Under the pieces are notes generated by a model. It worked only from the letters and a program-made list of their open reading frames with translations, was not told where the DNA came from and searched no databases. A program made the position numbers and the translations under genes. 64,000 nucleotides of DNA from Closterium sp. NIES-65 (lineage: Eukaryota; Streptophyta; Zygnematophyceae; Desmidiales; Closteriaceae): positions 372,001-436,000 of the forward strand of contig CANXME010000233.1 in assembly GCA_948144175.1 (NCBI GenBank), in the 5' to 3' direction. The number at the start of each line of letters is the position of its first letter. Within the stretch, counting starts at the first letter, position 1. Below, piece after piece: positions 23,473 through 34,125 of the stretch.

Positions 23473-24447
23473 TGCAATAAGTATAATACAAAACGACTAT
23501 AGAGGGTGGGAGAAGGATACTGATATAACTAAGAAGATGGAAAAAGAAACTAGCAAAATATTTTTTTATAAAGGTGTTGCGTTTATCTTTAGTACGATAT
23601 TCAACTTCTACGCAACCCTTACGACGTTCATCGTCGAGCCCTCGTTAATGATAATTATATACTGAAGGGCAAGCATATACTGACAAGAACGGTCGTAACC
23701 GTGCGTGAGGAGGTAGAGGAGGCCTCTGACTCAATATCAGATTCCTAGGCCCTGATGTTCCTGGCCCTCCGCTCCGACCAAATTGCCGCAAAGCTATTTG
23801 CCCACTTCAGACTATTTCCATCCATCTTGATCTTCCTTAGCATGTTCCATTCCTCTGATGAACCCCGCTGCCTTTGTTTACGCCATGGCGGCCCGAACTT
23901 GTGGATGTACAGTTTCACGCGTTGTCGAAAAGCCACCTCAATTTTATGTAAGATTCGTGTTCGGAATATGCACCCTTTGAAGACAGCTTCGCACCACTCA
24001 AGTCACAGCTGGTGCAGTGTAATTGACATCAACGTCAGCTCCGGAAAAGCTGAGCTGGCGCCTGTGTATCCCGGAACAGGAGGTCACCCCAATGATTCCG
24101 TCGTGCAGTCAGGATTGAGCACGCTCTGAGCACGCCGAAGAGCCATGCTCACCACTTGGATCCTGGGACAGAGAACAAAACAGTGTTCTAGTGTCTCTGG
24201 GTCCCCGCAGTATGGGCAGACCGGCTTGCTGCTGAAGAAGGCCAGGCGCTCCCCTACCTACAGGCTCAAACGTGGATCCGAATGAGCACGTCGCGTGAAC
24301 GGTCGGGGACCGCCAAGAAGTCACGAGTGTTCACAGCTCTTTTCCAGTTGATGTTGCCTCCCCATCTTGCCGCCTACCTTGCTCGCTTGTATGATTCTTT
24401 CTGGGCCTCCTTCCAACCTTCCCTCATCCGCCTCATGGAGACAATCC
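23473..24447 (-). pseudogene. LINE-2, C-terminal end and 3' region
   Basis: Last part of the LINE-2 protein. A zinc-binding motif CPYCGDPETLEHCFVLCP is readable at about 24160-24220. The final block at 23745-23936 has Lys/Arg-rich sequence ending ...FAAIWSERRARNIRA and a stop. 23473-23744 is AT-rich and probably the 3' untranslated part, cut by element B at its end. The frame is broken in more than one place, so the LINE is dead. Upstream coding continues at 26087, beyond element D. Confidence 0.7.
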
Positions 24448-25220
24448 TGTCAGAATATTATCTTATTGTTCTAGCCTGTAGTGGGGTGCTCTATAGCGAG
24501 TACAACCCTTCTAGGGTTTGCTATTTGTATCCTCATTCTTGCTAGTTCAATGCTCTTTCTTTCTTCAAACTTTGACATGCTATCAGAGCAGGTCGATCCC
24601 CCTGGATCGATCCTGTGGGTGTGTCCCCACCTTGCTTCCGCTGCTACTTTTTCCTCCCGCCGTGCGCCCCGAGGCGCGCGGCGGTTTTCTGCCCGCCGTG
24701 CGCCCCGAGGCGCGCGGCGGTTCATTGCCCGCTGTGCGCCCCGTGGCGCGCGGCGGGCTTCTCCTCTACGTCGCGGCCCCGCCCCGGCCCGTCGCCGCCC
24801 GTGCGCCCGCTCGACGCGGCCCGCCCTTCGTCGCGGACCCGCCCCGGCCCGTCGCCGCCCGTGCGCGTGCCCGGCTCGGCCCCGCCCTTCGTCGCGGACC
24901 CGCCCCGGCCCGTCGCCGCCCGTGCGCATGCCCGGCTCGGCCCCGCCCTTCGTCGCGGACCCGCCCCGGCCCGTCGCCGCCCGTGCGCGTGCCCGGCTCG
25001 GCCCCGCCCTTCGTCGCGGACCCGCCCCGGCCCGTCGCCGCCCGTGCGCCTGCCCGTCGCGGCCCCGCCCTACGTCGCGGCCCCGCCCTATGTCGCGGCC
25101 CCGCCCCTCGAAGCGGCCCCGCCTTACGTCGCGGCCCCGCCCCGCTCGTCGCGGCCCCGCCCCTTGTCGCGGCCCCGCCCTCCAACCAGGCTCGTGGTGG
25201 GCCCCTTTCACCACACCGCC

Positions 25221-25251
<31 letters not shown>

Positions 25252-26081
25252 TGCCATTTCCCGTCGCCCGTCGCGGCTCCTTCGGGGGCCGCAAGCGGCC
25301 CCCTCAGGTCGCCACGACGGACGACGGGAGGGGTGAGCTGTGGGGTGGCGGGTATGGGGGTGGCTGGTGTGCCTTCCTCCCTTTCTCCTCCTCCTCCTTC
25401 GTCTCCCACTGCTGCAGCTGTCGCTGAGGGGGGTGGTTGTGTGGGAGACTGGGGTTTAGGGTTTTAGGGGGGTGCGTGGGAGTAGAGCTAGTGGTGTAGC
25501 AGTGGGTGTGTATCAGGGGGGTGGGACTGTGTGCGGGAGGTTGCCAGTTTGTCGTCAGCAGCACCTGTAGTCCGGGGCGCTGTCCCGGTAGCCCAGTCGT
25601 AGCCAGCTGTGCCAGCCGCCCGTGGGTCCGTTGCCCGTCCGCCGCTATTTGAGCCGCGGGGCCTGTTACCCCTGTAGTCCGGGCGCTGTCCGGTAGCCGC
25701 TGTGTCAGTCTGCCTCCTGTTGCCCGTGTGTCTGCAGCTTCAGCCGTCGCCTCCTGTCTCCTCTCCCCTCACTCTCCCTCCTCCTCCTCACTTGCCCGTT
25801 GTGACTACCACTAGCTTTGCTTATAATTGTAAACTCTAAACTATTTCTTCTTGAACTTGTGCTCAGAATGTGTGGTGACATTGTGATCCACCCTGAGCTT
25901 GTTTTGCTTTGCCTGCTCTGCTGATTACACCCCACTTTGGCTATGGGGGTGTGTCAGAATATTATCTTATTGTTCTAGCCTGTAGTGGGGTGCTCTATAG
26001 CGAGTACAACCCTTCTAGGGTTTGCTATTTGTATCCTCATTCTTGCTAGTTCAATGCTCTTTCTTTCTTCAAACTTTGACA
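24448..26081 (+). mobile_element. Non-autonomous LTR retrotransposon D, inserted in LINE-2
   Basis: Two LTRs of 130 bp that read as identical (24448-24577 and 25952-26081; TGTCAG...TTGACA), with a perfect target duplication AATCC (24443-24447 and 26082-26086). The primer-binding site is TGCTATCAGAGC at 24578; the polypurine tract TATGGGGGTG precedes the 3' LTR. It has hairpin 1 (TCGATCC-CCCT-GGATCGA, 24593-24610) and hairpin 2 (12-bp stem, 24657-24684, repeated downstream). The last 120 bp before the 3' LTR closely resemble the same part of copia A, B and C, while the rest is GC-rich array without retroelement protein. This fits a recent parasite of the copia family, copied in trans. Confidence 0.92.
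24657..25260 (+). repeat. GC-rich leader array of element D
   Basis: Three copies of a hairpin unit (ccgtgcgccccgaggcgcgc, 24657-24760), then about seven copies of a gccccgcccttcgtcgcgga-type unit (24770-25060), shorter variants, and a run of about 33 C (25217-25250). Overlapping frames of up to 328 codons here are repeat artefacts. Confidence 0.85.
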
Positions 26082-26086
26082 AATCC

Positions 26087-27730
26087 GCCCGTCTTTCAGG
26101 ATTGGCAGCTGCAAGGGAGAGTCAGCCGAGCGAGGGAGCACTGTCAGAAACCCCATATGTCTGTGCCAGGGTGCAAGAAGAGCACACACGATCTTGAGCG
26201 CTAGCTTCGAAGGGCCGCTGCTTCCAAGGTTTTCAGTTAATTCCGCCATGGGTTTTTGCGAAAGCTCCCCAGCTTTCCCCCATATGAACAGATCACCCAG
26301 CCGCCGGTCTCACCGCTTCCTGGCATCCTTATGACCCCCAATCGGTGTGGTGCCACGTAGCAAAATCCGCTTGTTAAAAACCACTCTCTCCTGCAAAATC
26401 TCCTCCCTCGAAGTGGCCAGTACCTGTGTGCATAACGTCGAGCCTGCGAGGCTCTCACACGTCTACTTCCACCGGACGCTACCTCCTTCCCAGTATCTAA
26501 ACAGCTTATCGTGGGCTCCAAATGACTCTTCTCCCAAAGGGAGCTTCGCCGCCCACTCCATCGGGTCCTTTTTAAGAACATTTTTTTCCGTAAGAAACAG
26601 CACAGCCCTTCTCGCCGCGAGGCAGGTATTGACTATCTCCGGGTCCCTTGCTCCAATACCGCCCACTGCCCTCGTGGTGTAGAGCAGCACCCTGCTCCAT
26701 AGAATAAAACCTTTTGCCGCTGATACCCTATTCCCATATGTAAAACCGTGTAGCATCCGTACCAGATCCTCCCATACTTCAGCGGATGGCGGGTAGACTT
26801 GAGCCTAGAAGGCAATTAACGGGGTGATTTAGAAATTGACCACTGTTGCTCGAGCTGAGATCGTCAAAGATTTCTGCTTCCATTTGACCAGCTTCACTGC
26901 TATGTGCTCCAGTGCCTTTTCCCATGTTTTCAGGCGGCTCCCGGACGGTGTCACCCATACACCCAGTAGGCGCTCAGCATCATCGGCGCTGGCCCACTTG
27001 AAATTGGACGAGCTATCCGCCACAGCACCAAGGTTCACCCCCAAAGGTAAGACAACAGACTTCCCCTTGTTTGTCGCCAGTCGCGCTACCTTCTCAAATT
27101 TGTCCAAGATCTCCTCGGCCTTGACAATTTGCTCTTTCCCTTGCAGGATAAGCATCGTGTCGTTTGCGTAACCAATATATCCGAGTTGCTGCCCCTCTTT
27201 ACTGGACCCACCTCTCCACTTCTTGAGCCAGTAGCTACACCGCGCATAAGAAGAGGTATGGTGCAAGCGGGCAGCCCTGCCTGACCCCCGAGACCACGCT
27301 CATTCCTTCCCCAAGCCATCCGTTAACCAAGAGCTTTGTTGTTGTGTTTTCATGCAGACCCGCAATCCATCCAACATAGCGCTCTGGAAAGCCCATCTTC
27401 CAAAGCACTTGGAAAAGGAAATCCCTCGACCCAAGTCGAAGGCTTTCTAGAAGTCCACTAACAGCATGTACCAGTCCTCCTTGTCATTCCTTGCCACGTC
27501 GATGACATCCGCTACCTTTGCGACCGCATCAGATAAGAGTCTTCCGGGGATGAACCCATATAGCTGGTAGTTGTTAAGCCGATCCCGATCTCCCTTCTTG
27601 TGCAGCAGGATCGTGAGAGCTTCTTTGAGCTCCGCGGGGAGAGACGCTGTCTTCTAAAAATCCTTCGCCATCGCCATAAAACTTCCCCCAGCAGGTCCCA
27701 GTGGACTTCAAACAGTTATTTCAGGAGCCC
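26087..27730 (-). pseudogene. LINE-2, reverse transcriptase and following region
   Basis: On the minus strand from 27730: a block LFEVHWDLLGE that continues the piece ending at 35957, then AELKEALTILLHKKGDRDRL (about 27600-27640), GFIPGRLLSDAVAKVADVID (about 27500-27560), KMGFPERYVGWI (about 27380), GVRQGCPLAPYLF (about 27270) and GYANDTMLILQGKEQI (about 27140-27190). The catalytic box reads YAND rather than YADD. Then comes the post-RT block RAVGGIGARDPEIVNTCLAA (about 26640-26680). Several stops and frame changes are present. Coding continues at 24447 beyond element D. Confidence 0.78.
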
Positions 27731-28185
27731 GTTGTTGGAAACTTCCCCGCTAGCCCGTGTGCCGCTCTTGACTTTGTCACTCTTGTTCCACCCTTGTCCC
27801 TTCTTTCAGACCCCCTTACTCTCCTTTGCTCCTCACCCCCTTCCCCCGCAGCTCTACCTTACCCCAACCCTTGATGCTTTGCTCTCATAGCTGGTTCTTA
27901 GTAGACCCCCCCTCCTTTCCCGTGCGTCTCCCGACTGCCTCCCCTCGCATCCCTCTACCCCACTTTTTTCTTGCCTTTGCCCTTGCTCTACTTATGCTCA
28001 GCCCCTTCTTGCCCCCTCCCATGGCGCATCGCTGCCATCCTCGCGCACGTCATGGGACCCTGTGGCTCTCCTTTGTCCCGCTCGGTGCGAATCCTGGCCA
28101 CGTTGGTGACGTGATCGGCCACCCGCTTCCCTTTCCCATCCTCCAGCACTATAACCCCCAAGGGCCACACCTCCTTCACGGTCCA

Positions 28186-29357
28186 TCACTGCTGAGAAAG
28201 TCCCACGTCCAGCGCATGCTTACGCTGCCTCCTGATGTACACCTCTTCTTCCTCCCTTACTCCCGTCACTGCCCCCTTGCCCTTTGCCTCCTGCCTCTGC
28301 TTATACTGCTCTATGTCTCGCAGCTGCGCGACGTGGAGGTTCTCCAGCGCCGCCGGCAGTAGGTGCCTCAGATATGCCGCCCGTGCATCCGCCACGGCCA
28401 CCCACTTCTCCGCCGTCCCCAAGGTTACCACATCCAGCAGAAGCCTCGATGCCCCCACTGGCATAACGGGTTCCTTGCCGAACAAGAGATAGTAGGGCGA
28501 AACGACTCTCAGCGCTGCCTGCTTGCTGAAGCGGTATCCTGCCATCACCGAGCAGAGCTTCCTATCCCAATCACTCTTATGCTCCTCGCCGTACGCCCTC
28601 AGCCCCTTCTTTACTGTCTGTACTAGTCGCTCCGTCAGCCCGTCGCTCTGAGGATGGTAACGGGATGTGGCTCGATGCCTGATGCCGCTGTGCCTTGGCC
28701 CGTCAGCACTTCTCCACATGCCCCCAGCCGTGTGATCACCATTTCCTCAAACGCTTCCGCCACTGCCTCTGCCGCCTTGTGAATCAAGGGCTTCGCCTCT
28801 TCCTACTTGCTGACGTGCTCCACCATCAGGAGGATGTACTTCCGCCCCTTCGTGGTGACTGGCAGTTCCCCTGCTATGTCCAGGGACCAGCGGTAGCCCA
28901 GGCTCACTATGGGCAGCGGCTGCAGCTCTGCCTTCTCCCTCTCCAGCATGGCTCTGTTTCTGCAGCAGGCCTCACACCTCCATACCCACTCCTTGACTTG
29001 CTGTCGCATGCCTGCCTACCACCATCCCGTGTGCACCAACTGTTGTGTCCGCAGTGGCCTGTAGTGACCCAACTTTGTGTGCACTTCACTTATGATGCCC
29101 TCCCTCTCTCCTGGAGGTGGGACATGCTTCCACCCGTCCCCCGTTCGCAGCTGCACCTGTCCCTTGAACCAGCGGTAGTATTCTCCCCTCGCCCGCACTC
29201 TCGCCGTCGCTGCTCCCTCCTCTGTGGTTGCCCCCTGAATCCATGCCAACGCTTCCTGATCCTCCCAGATATCCGCTAGGCCCCCTTTCTTCTGCCCCCA
29301 CGCCTGCCCCTTGTCTGCCTCCTTCGCCATCGCCATGAGGCATGCTGATGGCTGCAC
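28186..29357 (-). pseudogene. Integrase of the gypsy element
   Basis: Minus-strand pieces in order: an N-terminal zinc-finger region (VHTKLGHY... and WRCEACCRNRA, about 28940-29110), the catalytic core start (SLGYRWSLDIAGELPVTTKG, about 28840-28900), and the core end (ATSRYHPQSDGLTERLVQTV, about 28620-28680) followed by the conserved helix region (LLFGKEPVMP, about 28450). A basic tail follows to about 28000; no chromodomain is recognisable. Broken. Confidence 0.8.
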
Positions 29358-29443
29358 TTCTGGTGGGTTTCTTCACAGGCCATCTACGCGTTGCATGGTT
29401 TTCCCTGGCCGGTGCCGAATCTCAAAATCGTACTCTTGCATCT

Positions 29444-29758
29444 TCATCGCCCACCGAGCATTCCTCCCTGGTGATCCGTCACCAGGGTGAATTTCCGCCC
29501 CTGCAAGTACACGCGAAAGTTCTTCACCGCCCAGACCACCGCCAGTCCCTCCCCTTCGTATAATGAGTAGTTGGCTTCGGCCGCTTTGCAGCTGCGGCTC
29601 GCAAAGGTCACCACCTTCTCCACCTCCCCTTTCATCTGCGCCAGAACCGCCCCCATGCCCGCACTGATCCAGTCAGTGTACAGTATAAATGGCAGATCCG
29701 CCCTTGGCACTTCCAGCACTGCCCCATTTTTCACTGCTCCCATTAAGTCCTGCACCAC
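29444..29758 (-). pseudogene. RNase H of the gypsy element
   Basis: LINE-free Ty3-type RNase H: PFILYTDWISAGMGAVLAQ, VVTFASRSCKAAEANYS and GEGLAVVWAVKNFRVYLQ, ending at TLVTDHQ. It directly follows the reverse transcriptase, as in Ty3/gypsy polyproteins. Confidence 0.82.
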
Positions 29759-30729
29759 CCTTTCCTACTCTGGCCCCCATCCCACTGCCGGTCCTCCCTT
29801 AGCAGCTGGTTCAGTGCAGTGGCCCTGCTGCTGAAGTTTGGCACAAACTTGCGGTAGTAGTTAAGGAACCCCAGCAGCGCCCGCAAAGTGGTCCTGTCCT
29901 TTGGTGTGGCCACCCAATCCAGGACCTCAACCTTCGCCTTCTGGATCCCGATCCTTCCCCCTTCCACCTCGAAGCCCAGGTATTCCACTGTTGTCTGCCC
30001 AAATTTGCACTTCCCCGGGTGGCAGGTCAACCCCGCTCCCTGTATTGCGTTCAAAGTCGCCTCCATGCCTCTCACGTGCGAGCTGCTGTCCATGCTGAAT
30101 ACAATCACATCGTCAATGTCGCACGCGGCGTTCTGTACCTCCCGCAGCACCTGGTCTATGACGCGCTAGAACTCTAGGGAGGCCGACTTCAGCCCGAAGG
30201 GTAGGAAATTCCACTCGTACTGCCCGTCCGGCCCGTGGAAGTCCGTCTTCTTCTTGTCTGCTTCTGCTATGGGAATCTGATTAAACCCCTGTCGCAGATC
30301 CAGCGTGGAGAACACCAGCGCTTCTGCCAGCATGTCGAAGATCTCGTCTGGCATCGGCGTCTGGTACCGCTTCATAACAGTGACTTTATTCAAGCCTCGG
30401 TAGTCCCCGCACATCCTCTTTGAGAGCACCTTCCCCGTCAAATCCGTCCGCACCGCTACCACTGTCGCTGCCGCATATTCCAAGTTGGATTTCCGAATGA
30501 AGCCTGCCTTCGAGAGCTCTTGGCATTTGTCCTTGCAGATTTGCGTCTCTTCCGCCGTCATGCGCCGCCGGTGCTGATACACCGGGATCTCCGTGGTCAG
30601 TTCCAGAGTGACTTCGGCTATGTTGCACCTCCCCACCTCCTTCAGCGAGTATGCGAAGGACGCTCGGTGCCTGGCTAGCACCCTTTTCAATTCCGCCGCG
30701 TCTGCTTCCGTCACGCCTTCTCCTATCAC
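29743..30729 (-). pseudogene. Reverse transcriptase of the gypsy element
   Basis: Blocks in order on the minus strand: ELTTEIPVYQHRRRMTAEE (about 30580), KAGFIRKSNLEYAAATVVAV (about 30470), DYRGLNKVTVMKRYQTPMPD (about 30370), FSTLDLRQGFNQIPIAEADK (about 30290), FLPFGLKSASLEF (about 30180), then a degenerate catalytic DIDDVIVFS (about 30110), GFEVEGGRIGIQ (about 29960) and LRALLGFLNYYRKFVPNFS (about 29840-29890). These are standard Ty3/gypsy landmarks. Broken. Confidence 0.85.
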
Positions 30730-31259
30730 CCACTATTTATACGCCTCCTCCGGTGGCGGTGACCACTGCTCCTGCTTCGGCTGACTTGCGCCTTCCAGCC
30801 TTGTTGCTGTTCGCGGTGCCGCTTCGGTGCCCCCCGACCCTTCTGCATATGACGTCACGTTTCGTGTCTGGTCCTCTTCCTTTGTTGCCACATTGAGCGC
30901 GAAATCGAGCGCTCCAAATTCTCGCTCGTAGTCCTTACGGTTCCTCTGCCTCTCGACCGCTTCCTCCAACTCGCTGAAATCCTCGCGCCTTCGGTCTACT
31001 GCTCCCTCCTCCCGATTTGTTGGGAGCCAGATGTCTGCCTGCTCTGCGTACAGTGCCGGCCTCTCATCCTCCTCTTCACAAGGGTAGACCCATCTCCTCT
31101 CCAGCGGTTGCCCTCGCTCGTGCTGCATCTCGTCGTGGACTTGGATTTCCCCTAACATGGCCCGTGCCAGTGCCTCCTTTGCTGCCGACCTCTCTGTTGG
31201 TGGTTGCACCGCCGCAGCCTTGTCCCGCTTACGTTCCCAGCGCCGCTGCGAGTGGTACA

Positions 31260-32291
31260 TCTTGATCGACGCCACCAGCCAGTACATCAGGTTGAGATGC
31301 ATGGCTCTCCCTAGCGCCTTCTTTCTCTCTGCCTTAGTCACTTCTGGATGTGCCGTAGCATCCTCCATGAATCCCATGGAAAGTTCCCTTTCTAGCACCG
31401 TCGGCTCCTACCACTCCCACGCAGTGCCCGGCCCTGGCACACCTTCGTGCATCCTGAACGGAGCTGCATCCCCGTGTGAGACGAACGTCGGCCAGGCCTG
31501 CCTGGGCTTCCCCACTTCGTTGCATGGAAACTGCGTCGGATGATTTGGCATGTTCACCGGTGCTAGCAACCTCCCGCGTTCTAGGATGTCCTCTACCAGG
31601 AGGGGCACTGGCCGCTCATCAACGAGAGGCGATACTGCAGCGCCGCCACGCTCACTCCGTTTGTCCCGTAGCGGCGGACTCGGTGCGTCCTGCTTCCCGC
31701 TTGCGCCCCGTCTGCTACCACGCCCGGCCCCATAGTAGCCGTTACCTCATCGTGCGCCAGCTGCACCTACTCCCTGACATCCCCCTCCATATCCACGTTC
31801 TTGACGATGTAGAGCACGTCCCCTTCCATTTGCTTTATGAGCCCCAGCACTCGTTTGAGCTCCCTGAACAGCCAGCTCCGCTCGTCCCGCATGCCTCTGC
31901 CGGATCCTGCTCGCGAGTAGCCTTGACACTCCCAACATGCATTCATCAGATTGATCCTCCCTTATTGCCGTATCTGATGCTCGTCTGTTTGGCGTATGTC
32001 GCATGCCCCACACAGCAGGCTCTGCTCCAACGTCAGTGCGCAGAACTCGTGTGGGTACCTCTCGTGCAGCTTGCCCGCATGTGCCACCGCCATTTTGGCC
32101 ACCTGCATGTCGCTCTCCACTAGTATCCACTTTTCAACGCTTATACCCGACTTCAGCACCGCCGCCAGCCCCGTCCCTATGCCCCCAAAGAGGTCCAGCA
32201 CCACGGTGGGCCCCAACAGTCTTTTAGTATTGGTGCACAAATCCAGCAGATCCGTCTCTCCTTCACTCCGTTCTCGCGGCGCTGATGGCAT
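31260..32291 (-). pseudogene. Cytosine-5 DNA methyltransferase domain in the gypsy element
   Basis: About 1 kb on the minus strand reads as a C5-methyltransferase, in family order. Motif I is VVLDLFGGIGTG (32167-32203), followed by an acidic residue on the next strand (WILVESD, about 32120). The motif IV region reads CQGYSRAGSGRGMRDERS (about 31880-31950), and the motif VI region is near YIVKNV (about 31780-31815). A motif VIII-like RTHRVRRYG lies near 31680-31705. A C-terminal block LERELSMGF...ALGRAMHLNLMYWLV (31265-31398) fits motifs IX and X. The GIGTG form and spacing recall DNMT3/DRM-like enzymes more than bacterial ones, but I cannot place it firmly. It lies between protease and reverse transcriptase, so it was part of the element polyprotein. 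Intact enzymes of this family methylate cytosine in DNA. The copy is degraded. Confidence 0.78.
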
Positions 32292-32456
32292 CCGTGCGAT
32301 CTGCTGCTAGGTAGGGATCCCCAGTTCTTCCCGCAACTCCGCTTCCGAGCACTGGTAGGCCTCTCTTGGTTCCCTCCGCACGAAACGTACCGGTAGCGTG
32401 CCGATGGGCCCATCATCCTCCCAATAGCAGACCCGATACTGCACCTTCTCCTTGTC

Positions 32457-33579
32457 AACGGGAGTTGGGTATTGGCCCCGTCCTCGCTTGGGCGGAGCCG
32501 ACTTCGTGGTCGGGTGTGAGGGGAGCAGCCGACCTGTAGCAGTGGGTGAGCTGGTCGACGAGGAGGTCGACCTGCACGGGGGACCACTGCACGGGCGCCA
32601 ACTTCAGGGTGGCGCCGACTTCAGGGAGGTCGTCTTGGGAGTCGACCTGCGGAGGACGTCAACTTGGCGAAGCCGACTTCGGCGGTCGGCTAACGGACTG
32701 CTAGTCGACCTGTTAGTGGTCGACTGGACCTGGTGGTCGACGAAGGAGGGGCCGACGTCGACCTTGACTCAGGGCGCCAAGCAGGAAGACGCCGAGCAGG
32801 AGGACGCCGCCCTGGAGGCCTGGTTGGCGTCCCGTGCGTCTGCACGGCGTCCGCGGTCCGGACGCCGATCTGGGCGTCGGGTCCCGACACCGACCTGGGT
32901 GTCTAGTCGGCGTCCTGGGAGGAGGGACGCCGCTCTGGAGGTGTGGTCGGCGTCCCGGGCGTCTGGACGCCGACCAGGGGGTTCGGAAGGCGTCCTGGGC
33001 GCCTGGACGCCAGACTGGGGACGCCGGGCATGCGTGACCGGCTACGGACTGCGTGAGCCGACCAGGCGTGGTTGCCCGGTCGATCGGGATACCCGGGCGA
33101 CGTGCGCGAGTGTCGCCAGGGTGGAGACTGCGAGGCCGACCTCGGGGGTGGTATCCCGAGGTCGACGTGGCTGGTGGGCACAGTCGCTGGCGTGGAGTCT
33201 GCCAGGCGTCTGCGTTGCGCACATGACAGGGAAGTGCGCACCAACCAGCTGCGCGCACCTGCGAAGCAGGTGCACCGTTGTCCTGCGGGTGCAACGCTGG
33301 GCAGCCGACTTGGTGCAGCGCTGGCACACCGTGGACTTGCAACGTTGGCGAACCGCTACCCTGCTACGCTGGAGGTCGACCAGCAGCCTAGCTAGCTCTG
33401 ACGTAGTCAATGTTGCCAATGTTGTTGCTACCATTGTTCTGAACTTTTCCTAGTGAAACTCTTGCCAATTTTCCCCGTGAACTAGCAAGTAGTGTGTGCA
33501 CAAGAAAAACGACTAAGGACTAACGAACGCAGAGATCACACGAGCACACGTGCCTAGCCCGTAGCCTAGCTCCCGTTGC
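32457..33579. mobile_element. 1.1-kb insertion with short terminal inverted repeats
   Basis: The two ends are inverted copies, CAACGGGAGTTGGG at 32457 and its near-complement at 33566-33579 (12 of 14 match). Gypsy coding sequence runs up to both ends (protease side above, methyltransferase side below). The interior 32600-33380 is a degenerate array around gtcgacctg and ggcgtcctggacgcc, with no recognisable protein. No clear target duplication was found, so a DNA transposon is a guess from the inverted ends. Confidence 0.4.
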
Positions 33580-34003
33580 TGCAGTTATCTCCGCACTCCT
33601 CCCACATGCATATGGTGGCGCCTATCCCGAATAGATATTCCACTCCTATCAGCAGATCGAAATCTTCAGATTTGGAGACTCAGCAATAGACCCGCAGCGA
33701 GCACTCCTCCTTGGTCCCAGGATTTAGCATCATCGCCATCGACTGCCTGGTCTTGGGCATCCATTTTGCCTCTCCGTCGTCCGCTGTCATCAGCAAGTAC
33801 CCTTCCGCGACTAGGCGCCCTGGCTTGTGTAACTGCAGCTTCTCCGCGAGGCACCTGCCGATGAGCACATGCGCCGCCCCTGTGTCCACTATTGCCCGTT
33901 GGGCTGTGAACCCCCCAATCATGATCGCTCCTACTACAATGGTTAGCACCGTTGCTTGGCATGTCATCCTCTCTTGCGGATGCCGATAGGCTGCCCCTTG
34001 CAT
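33580..34003 (-). pseudogene. Aspartic protease of the gypsy element
   Basis: Minus-strand block with FTAQRAIVDTGAAHVLIG (about 33870-33920), in which DTG is the retropepsin active site, followed by a Leu-rich strand region and, near 33620-33660, a degenerate LLIGVEYL-like block. It follows Gag and precedes the methyltransferase. Confidence 0.75.
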
Positions 34004-34125
34004 TTCATCACTCTCGCTGGCCCGTCTCCTTGGCCCTAATTCCTGCCGCTCGTCCTAAGGAAATATCTGCCTCCGTGCTGTTCTTCGCAATCCCAGCTCC
34101 TCTCGATCGCGTGCCGGCTGCGCCA

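Noticed and set aside
24471-25467. Pro/Arg/Ala-rich open frames of about 300 codons
   Set aside because: They span the LTR and GC-rich array of element D; no retroelement or cellular domain is present.
25305-25564. Small gene at the 3' end of element D
   Set aside because: The frame overlaps the non-coding end of D and lacks any family resemblance or conserved start.
32713-33453. Overlapping frames of 209 and 333 codons as a captured host gene in the gypsy element
   Set aside because: The composition follows degenerate gtcgac/ggcgtc units, both strands are open, and no domain is recognisable.
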